Positions 16,261-24,377 are shown, counted from the stretch's first letter. The stretch is DNA of 64,000 nt from F1-120-MAGs238 sp964484185 (GCA_964484185.1 CAZAEQ010000007.1:62001-126000), one strand, 5' to 3'. Program-made: numbers and translations. The notes: generated by a model from the letters alone, not told the origin.

Positions 16261-16616
16261 TCAGTAATCACTGAAATAACCCCATAAAACGGGGATTACG
16301 TTTCAGTACAGACCCCTCGCCGGTACCGGCGGGGGGTTTTTTCGTGCCCATAAAGCCTCGCCCGCGCAGTCGTTGCGCACGCTACAACCCATCCCACCCC
16401 CAGAATCGTAATAAACCTCACCTCCCGCTTAACCCGCATCTTCCCGCCGTCGATCTCGTTTGCGTGTGAAAGTCCAACAACGACTTTCTCACACACGGAT
16501 CTCCGGTGGTGTTCACCGGGTTCTGGCCGCGAGTCTCGTACGTTCGAGATTCAAGGCGAGGAGTTCAGAGCCGGACTTCATCCGGAGACCGAGTTTCAGG
16601 GAAGGACGCGAGCACT
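16261..16616 (+). promoter_or_regulatory. Intergenic leader region of fourth flagellin gene
   Basis: The gap holds the terminator of the third flagellin gene, then TAAACC at 16412 resembling that at 12630. A hairpin GTGTGAAAGTC / GACTTTCTCACAC (16464-16494) is followed at once by ACGGA (16495-16499), and a CCGGTG/CACCGG hairpin lies at 16503-16519. The ribosome binding site region GGGAAGGA again contains A-N-GGA. No gene is seen in the stretch. Confidence 0.45.
16311..16342 (+). terminator. Rho-independent terminator after third flagellin gene
   Basis: ACCCCTCGCCGG and CCGGCGGGGGGT form a GC-rich stem with a TA loop and one mismatch, followed by TTTTTT. Confidence 0.88.
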
Positions 16617-18119
16617 ATGAGTCGCATCAATACAAACGTTCAGTCCATGATCGCAAGCCGCATTCTCAGCCACAACAAAGGCTCACTCAACACCGCGCTT
16701 GAGCGCCTCTCCACAGGCCTCCGCATCAACCGCGGCAAAGACGATCCCGCAGGCCTCATCGCCTCCGAGAATCTCCGCTCTGAAATCAAAGCGACTGGCG
16801 CAGCCATCAACAACGCTGAACGCGCTGATCAAGTCGTCAACATCGCTGAGTCCGGACTTCAGGAAGTCTCAGGCCTCCTCGAAGAACTCCAGGGCCTCAT
16901 CACTTCTACCGCTTCCTCCGCCGGCCTCTCTAAGGAAGAGCGCGATGCAAATCAGTTGCAGATCGACTCCATCCTCCAGACCATCGACCGCGTCTCCTCC
17001 GCCACCAGCTTCCAGGGAATCAAGTTGCTCAACGGCAACTTCGACTTCAAGACCTCCGGCGTCTCAACCGGCATCACCGATTTCAAAATCAACTCCGCGA
17101 AATACTCCAACGGAAGCCTCAGTGTCGATGTCCAGATCACACAATCTGCCCAGTTTGGCGGCCTTCTCCTCTCTGTTGGCGGTGCAAACCTGACCCTTGG
17201 AACTGGCGAACAGTTCGTCATCGATGTTTCAGGTGCAAAGGGCAGCCGCGAATTCACATTCTCTACCGGCGCCACGCTCAACGCAATCATGTCCACTATT
17301 AATACCTTTACCGAAATCACCGGCGTTCAGGCCACGGTTTCCGGTAACGGTGTGAAAATCACCTCCGATGAATACGGCAGCGACCAGTTCGTGAGCGTAA
17401 AGGTTGTCGATGACGGTGCTCTGACCGTTGGCGCAATCACCTCCATGGTCGCCGACGACTTCAACACCGCCGATGGAACAACCTCAGTTGCTCTCTCTTC
17501 CACGAACGCCCGAAACGGCATCCGCGACCAGGGGCAAAATGTCCGCGCCACAGTCAACGGCCTCACCGCCACTTCAGATGGCCGCAAAATCCGCGTGAAT
17601 GCCGACTTCCTCGATGTCGAAATGACGTTGAGCGAAACTCAAGCTATCACCGCAGGTAACTTCGCTGCCTTCAGCATCACCGGCGGCGGCGCCAACTTCC
17701 AGCTCGGCGGCAAGGTCGATATCTCTTCCCGCGTCAGCCTCGGTATCGGCGACGTCGCCGTCCGCAAGCTCGGCAGCGAAGCGCTCGGCTTCCTTTCTTC
17801 TCTCTCCGCCGGTCGCCCCAATAACGTCATCGATGGTGACATCACCGCCGCTCAGCAAATTGTCTCCCAGGCAACTTCGCAAATCTCCGCACTCCGCGGC
17901 CGCCTCGGTGCCTTCCAGCAGAACACCGTCGGCGCAACCATCCGCAGTCTCAACATCGCCAACGAAAATACTCAGGCCGCACAAGCCGTCATCCGCGATG
18001 CCGACTTTGCCCAGGAAACTGCCGAGCTCACCCGCTCGCAGATACTGGTCTCCTCCGCAACGCAGATCTTGACGCTCGCAAATCAGCAGCCCCAGAGCGT
18101 GTTGCAGTTGCTCGGATAA
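16617..18119 (+). CDS. Flagellin (fourth of four)
   Basis: This 500-residue filament subunit belongs to the same close group as the second and third copies. It starts MSRINTNVQSMIASRIL, contains the LLEELQGLITSTASSAGLSKEERDANQ block and ends NQQPQSVLQLLG. The start at 16617 is set by homology to the other copies and by AAGGA upstream; an in-frame extension to 16506 runs through leader hairpins and is rejected. It ends the flagellar block and has its own terminator. Confidence 0.96.
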   Translation: MSRINTNVQSMIASRILSHNKGSLNTALERLSTGLRINRGKDDPAGLIASENLRSEIKATGAAINNAERADQVVNIAESGLQEVSGLLEELQGLITSTASSAGLSKEERDANQLQIDSILQTIDRVSSATSFQGIKLLNGNFDFKTSGVSTGITDFKINSAKYSNGSLSVDVQITQSAQFGGLLLSVGGANLTLGTGEQFVIDVSGAKGSREFTFSTGATLNAIMSTINTFTEITGVQATVSGNGVKITSDEYGSDQFVSVKVVDDGALTVGAITSMVADDFNTADGTTSVALSSTNARNGIRDQGQNVRATVNGLTATSDGRKIRVNADFLDVEMTLSETQAITAGNFAAFSITGGGANFQLGGKVDISSRVSLGIGDVAVRKLGSEALGFLSSLSAGRPNNVIDGDITAAQQIVSQATSQISALRGRLGAFQQNTVGATIRSLNIANENTQAAQAVIRDADFAQETAELTRSQILVSSATQILTLANQQPQSVLQLLG

Positions 18120-18138
18120 GCCTCGGCTCTGGACTTCC

Positions 18139-18168
18139 CCTAGTGCCTAGTGCCTAGTCCCCAGTGCC
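18139..18168 (+). repeat. Short tandem repeat of a CCTAGTG unit
   Basis: About four imperfect copies of a 7-base unit (CTAGTGC, CTAGTGC, CTAGTCC, CCAGTGC) lie between the last flagellin gene and its terminator. They are outside any gene. Confidence 0.6.
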
Positions 18169-18188
18169 TTCACATCTCGTTACTCCTC

Positions 18189-18229
18189 GGCGGCCTTGGT
18201 CAGGGATGACTAGGCCGCTTTTTCTTTTT
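18189..18229 (+). terminator. Rho-independent terminator after fourth flagellin gene
   Basis: GCGGCCT (18190-18196) pairs with AGGCCGC (18212-18218) around a 15-base loop, followed by TTTTTCTTTTT. Confidence 0.8.
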
Positions 18230-18253
18230 CCTTACTCTGCCTTAAACGCCGAA

Positions 18254-19327
18254 ATGACTCTGTTCATGCCAGTCCGCACCCGCACATCCCCCGCTCCTGT
18301 CGCGCCCGCCGCCCCTCGTCGAGGCCGCCCCGCGCGACCGGTCCGCCCCCTCGCCCCAGATCTTTCGCGCCAGCTCGGCGATGCTCTTATGTACTACCGC
18401 ATCGAAGCCGGTCTCAGCCCCGCAACCATCGCCGCCTACAAACGCGATCTCACCGATCTTCTCGCCGATCTCACAGACCGCGGCGTAAAAGACATCAACG
18501 ATGTCACCGCCCGCATGCTCTCAGACCACTTGGCAAAACTGAAATCCACCAGCAAACAAGAATCCTCCACCATCACCCGCCACCTCGCCTCCATCCGCGT
18601 CTTCTTCAAATTCCTCCTCGGCCGCGGCATCACAACCTCCAACCCCAGCATCCATCTCGACCGCCCCACTCGCTGGAAAAATCTGCCGGATGTGATCAGC
18701 CCCATCAAAATGAAAAAGCTGATCGAAATCCCCGAAGCCAGCGGCCGCCCCAACAACGACCCACTCAACCTCCACCTCCGCGACCGCGCATTGCTCGAAC
18801 TCATCTACGCCAGCGGCCTGCGCGCTTCCGAAGCCGCCACCGTCAGCCTCCGCGACTACATGGAATCTCAACATTCCATCCGCGTCTTTGGTAAAGGCAG
18901 TAAGACCCGCTTAGTCCCCGTCGGCGAAGAAGCCCAACTCGCCCTCGATACCTATCTCAAAGACTGCCGCCCGAAATTGATCGAAAGCATCCACGCCGCC
19001 GGAATGGATAAAGGCCGCATTTTCCTCTCCCACCGCGGCAAGCCCCTCGAACGCGTCGCGATCTGGAAAATCGTAAAACGCTCCGCCAACGCCGCCGGCC
19101 TGCACAATGTCCACACCCACACACTCCGCCACTCATTCGCAACCCACATGCTCCAGGGCGGCGCAGACTTACGAGTAGTCCAGCAACTCCTCGGCCACGC
19201 CGACATCGGAACAACCGAAATCTACACGCACGTCGATCGATCCATGCTTGAAGAAGTGCACACGGAATATCACCCGCGGGAACGGAAGTGGCGGGCGGAG
19301 TTGAAGGCGAAGCGAGCGCACACCTAG
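18254..19327 (+). CDS. xerD: Tyrosine recombinase XerC/XerD family
   Basis: This site-specific recombinase of 357 residues is of the kind that resolves chromosome dimers at dif. Counting from the ATG at 18254, the core-binding domain covers about residues 35-130 (GLSPATIAAYKRDL) and the catalytic domain about 150-345. All active-site residues are present: R190 (SGLRASE), K217, H289, R292 (HTLRHSF), H315 (LLGHADIGT) and Y324 (TEIYTHV). The start excludes an upstream frame that overlaps the flagellin terminator; ATG at 18266 is possible. About 30 basic, Pro/Ala-rich residues precede the core. Distinguishing XerC from XerD is not possible by eye. Its stop shares CTAG with the convergent neighbour. 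Confidence 0.9.
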   Translation: MTLFMPVRTRTSPAPVAPAAPRRGRPARPVRPLAPDLSRQLGDALMYYRIEAGLSPATIAAYKRDLTDLLADLTDRGVKDINDVTARMLSDHLAKLKSTSKQESSTITRHLASIRVFFKFLLGRGITTSNPSIHLDRPTRWKNLPDVISPIKMKKLIEIPEASGRPNNDPLNLHLRDRALLELIYASGLRASEAATVSLRDYMESQHSIRVFGKGSKTRLVPVGEEAQLALDTYLKDCRPKLIESIHAAGMDKGRIFLSHRGKPLERVAIWKIVKRSANAAGLHNVHTHTLRHSFATHMLQGGADLRVVQQLLGHADIGTTEIYTHVDRSMLEEVHTEYHPRERKWRAELKAKRAHT

Positions 19328-20466
19328 GAACCCAGTTGATTTCCCTGTATGGTGCGCGATGGGGCTTCACAGGTTTGGTGGTGCTCATGTTTTTCATCGA
19401 GCGTCTTTTCTCCTTCATCCAGTTTGACGTTGCGTTCTTTGAGTTCGAGTTTGCGCAGGGCGAGCTGGTACTTTTGTTCATCGCGGTCGGCTTTGGCTTG
19501 TTCGCGCTGGCGGCGTTGTTCTTCGCGGTCTTTGTTGCGCTGGTTGCGCGCGATGGCTTCCTGTTCTTTTTGAGCTTGACGTTCTTTGCGCTGGAGTTCT
19601 CGCGCTTCGCGGCGGGCTTGCGCTGCTTCATCGCGCTGCTGGCGAATGTGACGGGAGTTGGTGCGTTCCATGATGGCGTGGAGGCGGATGATTTGGGCGT
19701 TGGTTTTGACCCAGGCTTCCTCGGAGAGAGTGGGCAAAGTTGTTGTGAGACGCTCGAGAGTGACGGTCTGCATGATTGTCGCGTAGTTTTCCAGCATGGT
19801 TTTAATGCGCGGGTCGGCGGGAGACCATTCACGCATGGCTGCGCGCATTTTGGCTTGAAAGTCGGCAAACTCGTCTTGGACTGGCGTTACGGGAGGAACA
19901 GGGGAGTCCTGGGTTGTTCTCCCGGTGGTTAGACCGGTGAAGGCGCTGGGTGGGTCTGGTGGGAGAGGAGGGAGGTCGATGAAGATTTGATCGGGGGTGA
20001 TGGCGGCGAGGGCGGGGTCGGGGGCGAGGGATGCGATGAGAGAGGTGCGGGCGGCGGAGAGGAGGGGAGTGGATGGGGAAGACGGCGCGGAGGAAGAGGA
20101 AGGCAAGTTGAGAGTTGAAAGTTGAGAGTTGAGAGGGAGAGACGAAGCAGATTCAGAATCAGAAGGCGATTTGAAATTTGAGATTTCAGAGTTCAGAGGA
20201 GGAGCGAAAGGCGCGGAATTGGACACAAGGTCTGAAGGCAAGTTGAGAGTTGAAAGCTGAGAGTTGAGAGAAGAGTCGGATAGGCCTGATAGGCCCGATG
20301 GGACCAATAGGCCCAATGACGGAAGTGCGGGGTCTTGGGTTGCGAGTGCTGACGCGGTGCCGGCGGCTTGGGTGAGCTGGGCCGGAGTGCAAGACGCGGC
20401 GACTTGGTTGTCGGCGGCGTTCTTGATGGCGGCGATGGCGAGACGGCGTTTGGATGACTTGGACAT
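19324..20466 (-). CDS. Unknown protein with repeats and a C-terminal coiled coil
   Basis: This product of 380 residues is not recognised. The N-terminus is basic (MSKSSKRRLAIAAIKNAADN). A low-complexity Ser/Pro/Leu region follows, in which LNSQLSTLNLP occurs twice. A charged coiled coil closes the protein (about residues 250-360, rich in Arg, Gln, Glu and Lys, for example RREARELQRKERQAQKEQ). The repeats reflect nearly identical 35-base DNA repeats at 20101-20135 and 20237-20271. The start at 20466 is chosen because the frame upstream passes through palindromic non-coding sequence. It is convergent with the recombinase gene and overlaps its stop codon. Confidence 0.6.
   Translation of the reverse strand: MSKSSKRRLAIAAIKNAADNQVAASCTPAQLTQAAGTASALATQDPALPSLGLLVPSGLSGLSDSSLNSQLSTLNLPSDLVSNSAPFAPPLNSEISNFKSPSDSESASSLPLNSQLSTLNLPSSSSAPSSPSTPLLSAARTSLIASLAPDPALAAITPDQIFIDLPPLPPDPPSAFTGLTTGRTTQDSPVPPVTPVQDEFADFQAKMRAAMREWSPADPRIKTMLENYATIMQTVTLERLTTTLPTLSEEAWVKTNAQIIRLHAIMERTNSRHIRQQRDEAAQARREARELQRKERQAQKEQEAIARNQRNKDREEQRRQREQAKADRDEQKYQLALRKLELKERNVKLDEGEKTLDEKHEHHQTCEAPSRTIQGNQLGS
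20101..20271. repeat. Near-identical 35-base direct repeats inside the coiled-coil gene
   Basis: The copies at 20101-20135 and 20237-20271 differ at one base. Each consists of shorter AGTTGAGAG / AGTTGAAAG units. A related TTTGAAATTTGAGATTTC tract (about 20170-20187) lies between them, and TAGGCC/TAGGCCC units occur at 20280-20316. These are simple-sequence tracts carried within a reading frame. Confidence 0.8.
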
Positions 20467-20530
20467 GGCGAGGCTCCTGAGTAGGACCCTGAGAGGGTCG
20501 GGGGAAGTGCGATGCGACGCGCAGTCACGT

Positions 20531-20585
20531 CCCCTACAGAGGGAGGAGCGGGACAAAACGAGGGGCGCTTTTTGTCCGGTAGGGG
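20531..20585. repeat. Long palindromic element (copy 1)
   Basis: CCCCTAC (20531-20537) pairs with GTAGGGG (20579-20585), and inside it GGACAAAA (20551-20558) pairs with TTTTGTCC (20570-20577). A related core occurs at 20817-20842. Confidence 0.7.
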
Positions 20586-20702
20586 CGATCGGACTAGTGA
20601 AAAACGGCGATAGGAGCGCAGGAAGGGCGAAAAAACAATTTTCAGAAAACGAAATTTTCTTCGTGTTAGGGGGCGCGCATCGCGGGCGCAAAGCGTCCGG
20701 TA

Positions 20703-20724
20703 CACCCAGTGTTTTCACTGGGTG
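20703..20724. repeat. Perfect 9-base-pair hairpin
   Basis: CACCCAGTG and CACTGGGTG are perfectly complementary around TTTT. No T-run follows on either strand, so it is not an obvious terminator. Confidence 0.65.
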
Positions 20725-20816
20725 GGGCCCAGGTTTTGGACTGGAAAACATTACAAGTTTAGAAGGTAATGTTGTGTGTTTAGAGCGTGTTATCGGGCAT
20801 GGCGCGGGGTGGTACC

Positions 20817-20842
20817 GGACAAAACGGGGGCGCGTTTTGTCC
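20817..20842. repeat. Palindromic element (copy 2)
   Basis: GGACAAAAC and GTTTTGTCC pair perfectly around GGGGGCGC. The core and loop resemble copy 1 at 20551-20577. Confidence 0.7.
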
Positions 20843-21191
20843 GATGCAGGGGTTCATCAACTCGTGGCGTTTAACGCAGAGAGCGGCAAGACCAGTACCG
20901 TCGCCGCGGAGTTTGACAACGTCTCGTGAGATAGGCCGAGAGACACTCGGCTCTGGTAACAAGGCAACCATTCTTGCCAAGAAGCTGGTTGCAAATGCAG
21001 CTTCCGATCCACTGAACGTACGAAACGCGGTGAAGGCGACTGTCAGATATCCGCTCAAGCGTCTAACAAGTGGCGGCAGAGTTTCGCACACTGGCCGACC
21101 CAGTTTAAATAAGGGAACTATCCGACTGTATTTTGAGGTCTCCCTTCGTGCATAATGGGCCAAACTCGGGAACCCATACAAGGACTCTGCC

Positions 21192-21548
21192 ATGTCCCAT
21201 GAAATGCCATCAAAGGACACTCTCGATTGCATGAAGCTTTGCGCTGAGTGCGCGAGTCAATGTTCTCAGTGCAGCTTTCACTGCCTGCACATCGGCGGCG
21301 AACATGCATCGCCCGCACATCAGGGAGTCATGCGGGACTGCGCAGACATTTGTTGCGCAGTAGCCTGCTTTATGGCGCGCAATTCTCACCATGCACCTCA
21401 TCTTTGCCAGGATTGCGTGGAGATTTGTATTGCGTGCGCCGAATCCTGCCAGCGGCTTGGTCGCGACGATGTGATGATGAGACAGACAGCGGCGATGTGC
21501 CAGGCCTGTGCCAGCAGCTGCAGGAACATGGCACGCACAGCGGCATGA
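21192..21548 (+). CDS. Cysteine-rich four-helix copper-storage-like protein, cytosolic type
   Basis: This product of 118 residues contains 18 cysteines, mostly as CxxC or CxxxC pairs along predicted helices (for example CMKLCAECASQCSQC and CQDCVEICIACAESC). This pattern and length match the DUF326/Csp family, whose four-helix bundles hold many Cu(I) ions. No signal peptide is present, so it resembles cytosolic Csp3. The ATG at 21192 sits 15-16 bases after an AAGGA, a longer spacing than usual. It is followed 37 bases later by an exported relative. Copper storage is inferred from the family. Confidence 0.85.
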   Translation: MSHEMPSKDTLDCMKLCAECASQCSQCSFHCLHIGGEHASPAHQGVMRDCADICCAVACFMARNSHHAPHLCQDCVEICIACAESCQRLGRDDVMMRQTAAMCQACASSCRNMARTAA

Positions 21549-21585
21549 GCAACTGAAAAGCACTCTGGGTAAGGAGTATTGCCTT

Positions 21586-22062
21586 ATGCGTCGAAACATG
21601 TTTGCGTCAATCTTGTGTTCTGCGGTACTTGCAGGCGCGGAAATGGCCGCGTCCACCGGTGCGTTTTCCATCTCAACCAGGTCGAGCCGGCCGCCCGACA
21701 AGTCCCACACCGCGAGCAAAGATCACCGGGACCACTGCATAGCAATGTGCAGCGCTTGCACAACAGCATGCGGCAAAGCCAGTGAACATTGCAAGACTCT
21801 TGCAAAAGAGGGCAAAGGCGAACACGCGTCGACCGCTGCGCTCGCCGCTGACTGCGCCGACTGCTGCGCCATGTGCATTGCGTTTCTGAGCCGCAACAGT
21901 CAACTCTCCGCGGCAATGTGCGAATGTTGCGCCAAGAGCTGTGACCAGTGCGCTGCAGAGTGCGAGAAGATGGAGGGCGACGAGATGAAGGCCTGCGCCA
22001 AAGCCTGTCGCGAGTGTGCAGCCGCGTGTAGCGCCATGATCGGGAAAACTGGTTCACACTGA
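21586..22062 (+). CDS. Cysteine-rich four-helix copper-storage-like protein, exported type
   Basis: This product of 158 residues starts at ATG 21586, which follows AAGGAG. It begins with a signal-like segment carrying two arginines (MRRNMFASILCSAVLAGA), possibly recognised by the Tat system as known for Csp1. The mature part has 19 cysteines in CxxC/CxxxC spacing (CIAMCSACTTAC, CECCAKSCDQCAAEC). It is a paralogue of the preceding gene. Together they would supply an extracytoplasmic and a cytoplasmic copper store. A His-rich metal site other than Cys is not obvious. Confidence 0.82.
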   Translation: MRRNMFASILCSAVLAGAEMAASTGAFSISTRSSRPPDKSHTASKDHRDHCIAMCSACTTACGKASEHCKTLAKEGKGEHASTAALAADCADCCAMCIAFLSRNSQLSAAMCECCAKSCDQCAAECEKMEGDEMKACAKACRECAAACSAMIGKTGSH

Positions 22063-22125
22063 CTATTGAGTGTGCATTGATTACGTGGGGTGCAACCACT
22101 GATGCCTACTGCGGTACCATAACGC

Positions 22126-22728
22126 ATGCGGACGGCAAGCAACCACGAGCAGAAATCAGCGCGACATTCACGCCGACTTGTCTGGTTCAAACGCCTAAGC
22201 CGGGTGTTGCTGGCGCTGGCGATCCTTTTCTGGATTGCGGGTGGGCTGTTGTATTGCACTGAGCGGAGTGTGTTTACGACGAGCGCGGTGCGTTTAGGCC
22301 CACCTCTATACGGCCGGCATCCGCCGCCCCTTCCGGGGATGACAACCATCGAGTATCGCGATGAGGTGCATTACATGGCAGGGCAAGGCGGTCTGTTTAT
22401 TGGCGGGAACACGGTGCGTTCGGCGTCGTTTGCCGCCAATCCATCTGCAGATGCGATAAGCAAGAGTCTGGCATGGTCAAACGTCGAGATGGACATTCCA
22501 ACCTGGTACATCTGGCGTTATTACTGGAACAGCCCGTATGGATTCATCGGCATCAGGTTTCTGCCGCTCGCTGTCCTGACCACACTCGCTTGGGGTGCAT
22601 GCGTTGTGCTTCGCCGAAGACAAGTTCCGCCCGGCCATTGTGTTCACTGTCGCTATGACCTCCGCGGCACTAGTAGCACCCCTCCCACTACAAACATCTG
22701 TCCGGAGTGTGGAGCGAGTACCTTGTGA
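22126..22728 (+). CDS. Unknown membrane protein with C-terminal zinc ribbon
   Basis: This product of 200 residues has a basic N-terminus and a transmembrane segment (about residues 27-45, LLALAILFWIAGGLLYC). A second hydrophobic stretch lies near residue 150 (FLPLAVLTTLAWGACVVL). A C-terminal zinc ribbon follows, CVHCRYDLRG with CPECG. The CxYDLRG...CPECG tail recurs in many planctomycete membrane proteins of unknown role. No function is proposed. Confidence 0.7.
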   Translation: MRTASNHEQKSARHSRRLVWFKRLSRVLLALAILFWIAGGLLYCTERSVFTTSAVRLGPPLYGRHPPPLPGMTTIEYRDEVHYMAGQGGLFIGGNTVRSASFAANPSADAISKSLAWSNVEMDIPTWYIWRYYWNSPYGFIGIRFLPLAVLTTLAWGACVVLRRRQVPPGHCVHCRYDLRGTSSTPPTTNICPECGASTL

Positions 22729-22753
22729 TCCTTACCGCTCGCTGCTACTTGCC

Positions 22754-23245
22754 TCATGGCATACAGAATGCCATCGGATCCAGATCCGGCACAGGCTGAA
22801 CACCCAATCGCTTCAGCATGTTGATGCACTGCGTGCGATGCAGCGTCGCGTGGTCAAAAACTTGAGCGATCGCCGCGGCTGCGGGCATTTCGCCAATATC
22901 GGTTCCGGTCCACGGCACCATCGCAGGCAAGCCGCGGGAGATGGCACCCAGCATGCTTTCTTCCAAGCTCTTGTGCGCACGATACTGAAGCGTGCAAAGG
23001 CCCTTGAGTGTTAAACTCAACTGGGCGAAATCCGCAGGCTCTTCGTAGGTCTTGCCTGCAAAGCAGTCGGCGAAAAAGAACATGGCTTCGATAGTGTGCG
23101 CGATGTTGACTCGCAGCGAACCGGGACCGATATTCATATCCTGCTCGATCGCGTCCTGGGGCAATCGGCCAGCGTGCATGATCAAGTGCTCAATCGCCCA
23201 ACAGCTGTGTTTGATTTGGAAACGAACATAGTCTGAAAGGTCCAT
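22754..23245 (-). CDS. DinB-family protein
   Basis: This 163-residue protein resembles the DinB/YfiT four-helix family, whose members bind a divalent metal through three histidines and often act as thiol-dependent transferases. Candidate metal ligands are the histidine in RVNIAHTIEAMFF and those in FDHATLHRTQCINMLKRLG near the C-terminus, the typical DHxxxHR motif. ATG at 23245 has GGAGG 6 bases upstream, which decides it over the GTG three bases before. The gene is followed (on its strand) by no partner; the substrate is unknown. Confidence 0.8.
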   Translation of the reverse strand: MDLSDYVRFQIKHSCWAIEHLIMHAGRLPQDAIEQDMNIGPGSLRVNIAHTIEAMFFFADCFAGKTYEEPADFAQLSLTLKGLCTLQYRAHKSLEESMLGAISRGLPAMVPWTGTDIGEMPAAAAIAQVFDHATLHRTQCINMLKRLGVQPVPDLDPMAFCMP

Positions 23246-23318
23246 CACGGTCCTCCGAATGAACCAAAGCGTAGCGGCGTGTGATCCTCACACCTCCTAA
23301 AGTATTTCAGGAACATCA

Positions 23319-23885
23319 ATGCTGGAACTTTTTACACAACGCCTGCGACTCATCCCGTTCACCGCCGAATCCGCGGCGGCGGCGATCGACAACAAACAGG
23401 ATTTTGCCCGAATCATTGAGGCACAGGTGCCGAGCAACTGGCCGCCGGAAACGCTGGCAGATGTTGAAGGAATGATGGCATCGAAACTCGCAGACAATCC
23501 TGACCAGGCTGGCTGGTGGGGTTGGTACATCATCACCAAAGCCGGCGTCGCCAGCGAGCAGCCAACACTGATCGGCTCAATCGGCTGCTCAAAATGGGGA
23601 AGCGAAGGAAATCCGCATTTCGGATATGGAATCTTGCCCGAGTTCTACGGACGAGGATTCACGAGCGAGGCGGCGGTGTGTTTGATCAACTGGGTCATGT
23701 CGCACCCACACGTTGTACGAGTAGATGCGACAACGTTTGAGAGGCACACGGCATCGATCAAGATTCTGGAAAAATGCGGGTTCGAATGCCGCGGCGTATC
23801 GCCGGAAGATCACAAAGCGGCCGAAAGTGATCGTCAGGGCCGCGGGAAACTGGTGATGTATGTAAAGGTGCGAAAGCCGCAGTGA
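23319..23885 (+). CDS. GNAT-family N-acetyltransferase (RimJ/RimL type)
   Basis: This product of 188 residues has the acetyl-CoA binding fold: an N-terminal ERLRLIPF-like strand (MLELFTQRLRLIPFT), then GYGILPEFYGRGFTSEAAVCLINW as motif A. The following segment, ATTFERHTASIKILEKCGFE, is typical of RimJ/RimL-like enzymes that acetylate amino groups. AGGAA precedes the ATG. It is divergent from the DinB gene with a short shared promoter gap. The acceptor substrate cannot be predicted. Confidence 0.88.
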   Translation: MLELFTQRLRLIPFTAESAAAAIDNKQDFARIIEAQVPSNWPPETLADVEGMMASKLADNPDQAGWWGWYIITKAGVASEQPTLIGSIGCSKWGSEGNPHFGYGILPEFYGRGFTSEAAVCLINWVMSHPHVVRVDATTFERHTASIKILEKCGFECRGVSPEDHKAAESDRQGRGKLVMYVKVRKPQ

Positions 23886-23895
23886 CGTACACGCA

Positions 23896-24345
23896 TCATT
23901 TCATGTTCGCGAGCGATGCAGACAATTGATCATGAAGCTCAGAGAGGAAACCCTCAGCGCCGCTGCCGAACCGTTTCGCCACTGAATGGGTCGGAAACAG
24001 GAGAACTTCGTTTTCTTTGCGGAAGAGGCAGAGTTCAACACCGTCTTTATCTTCGCAGACTGCCCAGTCCAGATCATGAGCAAGCGCGAGATGGTCGCCG
24101 AGAATGATGCCACAGGAAGTGACGATTTGGTTCGCATCGGTGCGAGTCTCCGGGTCAGACCGATGCCAGGCCCGGACCAGTTCATCACATTCGGCGAGCA
24201 AATCGCCATCATCTGATGATTCAATCCCAGCCTCTTCGAGCAGTTCGAAAATGACGCCGCGGCAGCCATCGAGGAAATCCTGCTCTTCCGCCTGGAGTTC
24301 AAGGATCTTCTGTTTCAGACCAGTGACATGAATGGTTTTAGACAT
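23896..24345 (-). CDS. Unknown protein, DUF3806-like
   Basis: This product of 149 residues is acidic and mostly helical at its N-terminus, with a central segment (GIILGDHLALAHDLDWAVCEDKDG) and a LFPTHSVAKRFGSG segment that resemble the DUF3806 family. No signal peptide or membrane segment is seen. It lies 32 bases upstream of the PilT-type gene's end region on the same strand. The family link is tentative and the function is unknown. Confidence 0.6.
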   Translation of the reverse strand: MSKTIHVTGLKQKILELQAEEQDFLDGCRGVIFELLEEAGIESSDDGDLLAECDELVRAWHRSDPETRTDANQIVTSCGIILGDHLALAHDLDWAVCEDKDGVELCLFRKENEVLLFPTHSVAKRFGSGAEGFLSELHDQLSASLANMK

Positions 24346-24377
24346 GCAGCTATTTTAGCAGGCCCCGATTCGGACGC

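Larger units (their letters stand above)
20467..21191. other. 725-base gene-free region with palindromes
   Basis: No reading frame here shows protein-like composition or a ribosome binding site. The region contains two related palindromes built on GGACAAAA/TTTTGTCC (20531-20585 and 20817-20842) and a perfect CACCCAGTG-TTTT-CACTGGGTG hairpin (20703-20724). It lies just right of the point where gene direction changes. The promoter of the copper-protein pair should be in its last 100 bases. Confidence 0.6.

Noticed and set aside
20467..20751. N-terminal extension of the coiled-coil gene
   Set aside because: The extra 95 codons cross two hairpins, and MSKSSKRR at 20466 is a natural start.
20787..21155. 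A 122-codon frame on the + strand in the palindrome-rich gap
   Set aside because: It runs through a perfect palindrome, has no ribosome binding site and an atypical composition. An opposite-strand frame at 20780-21232 is equally long.
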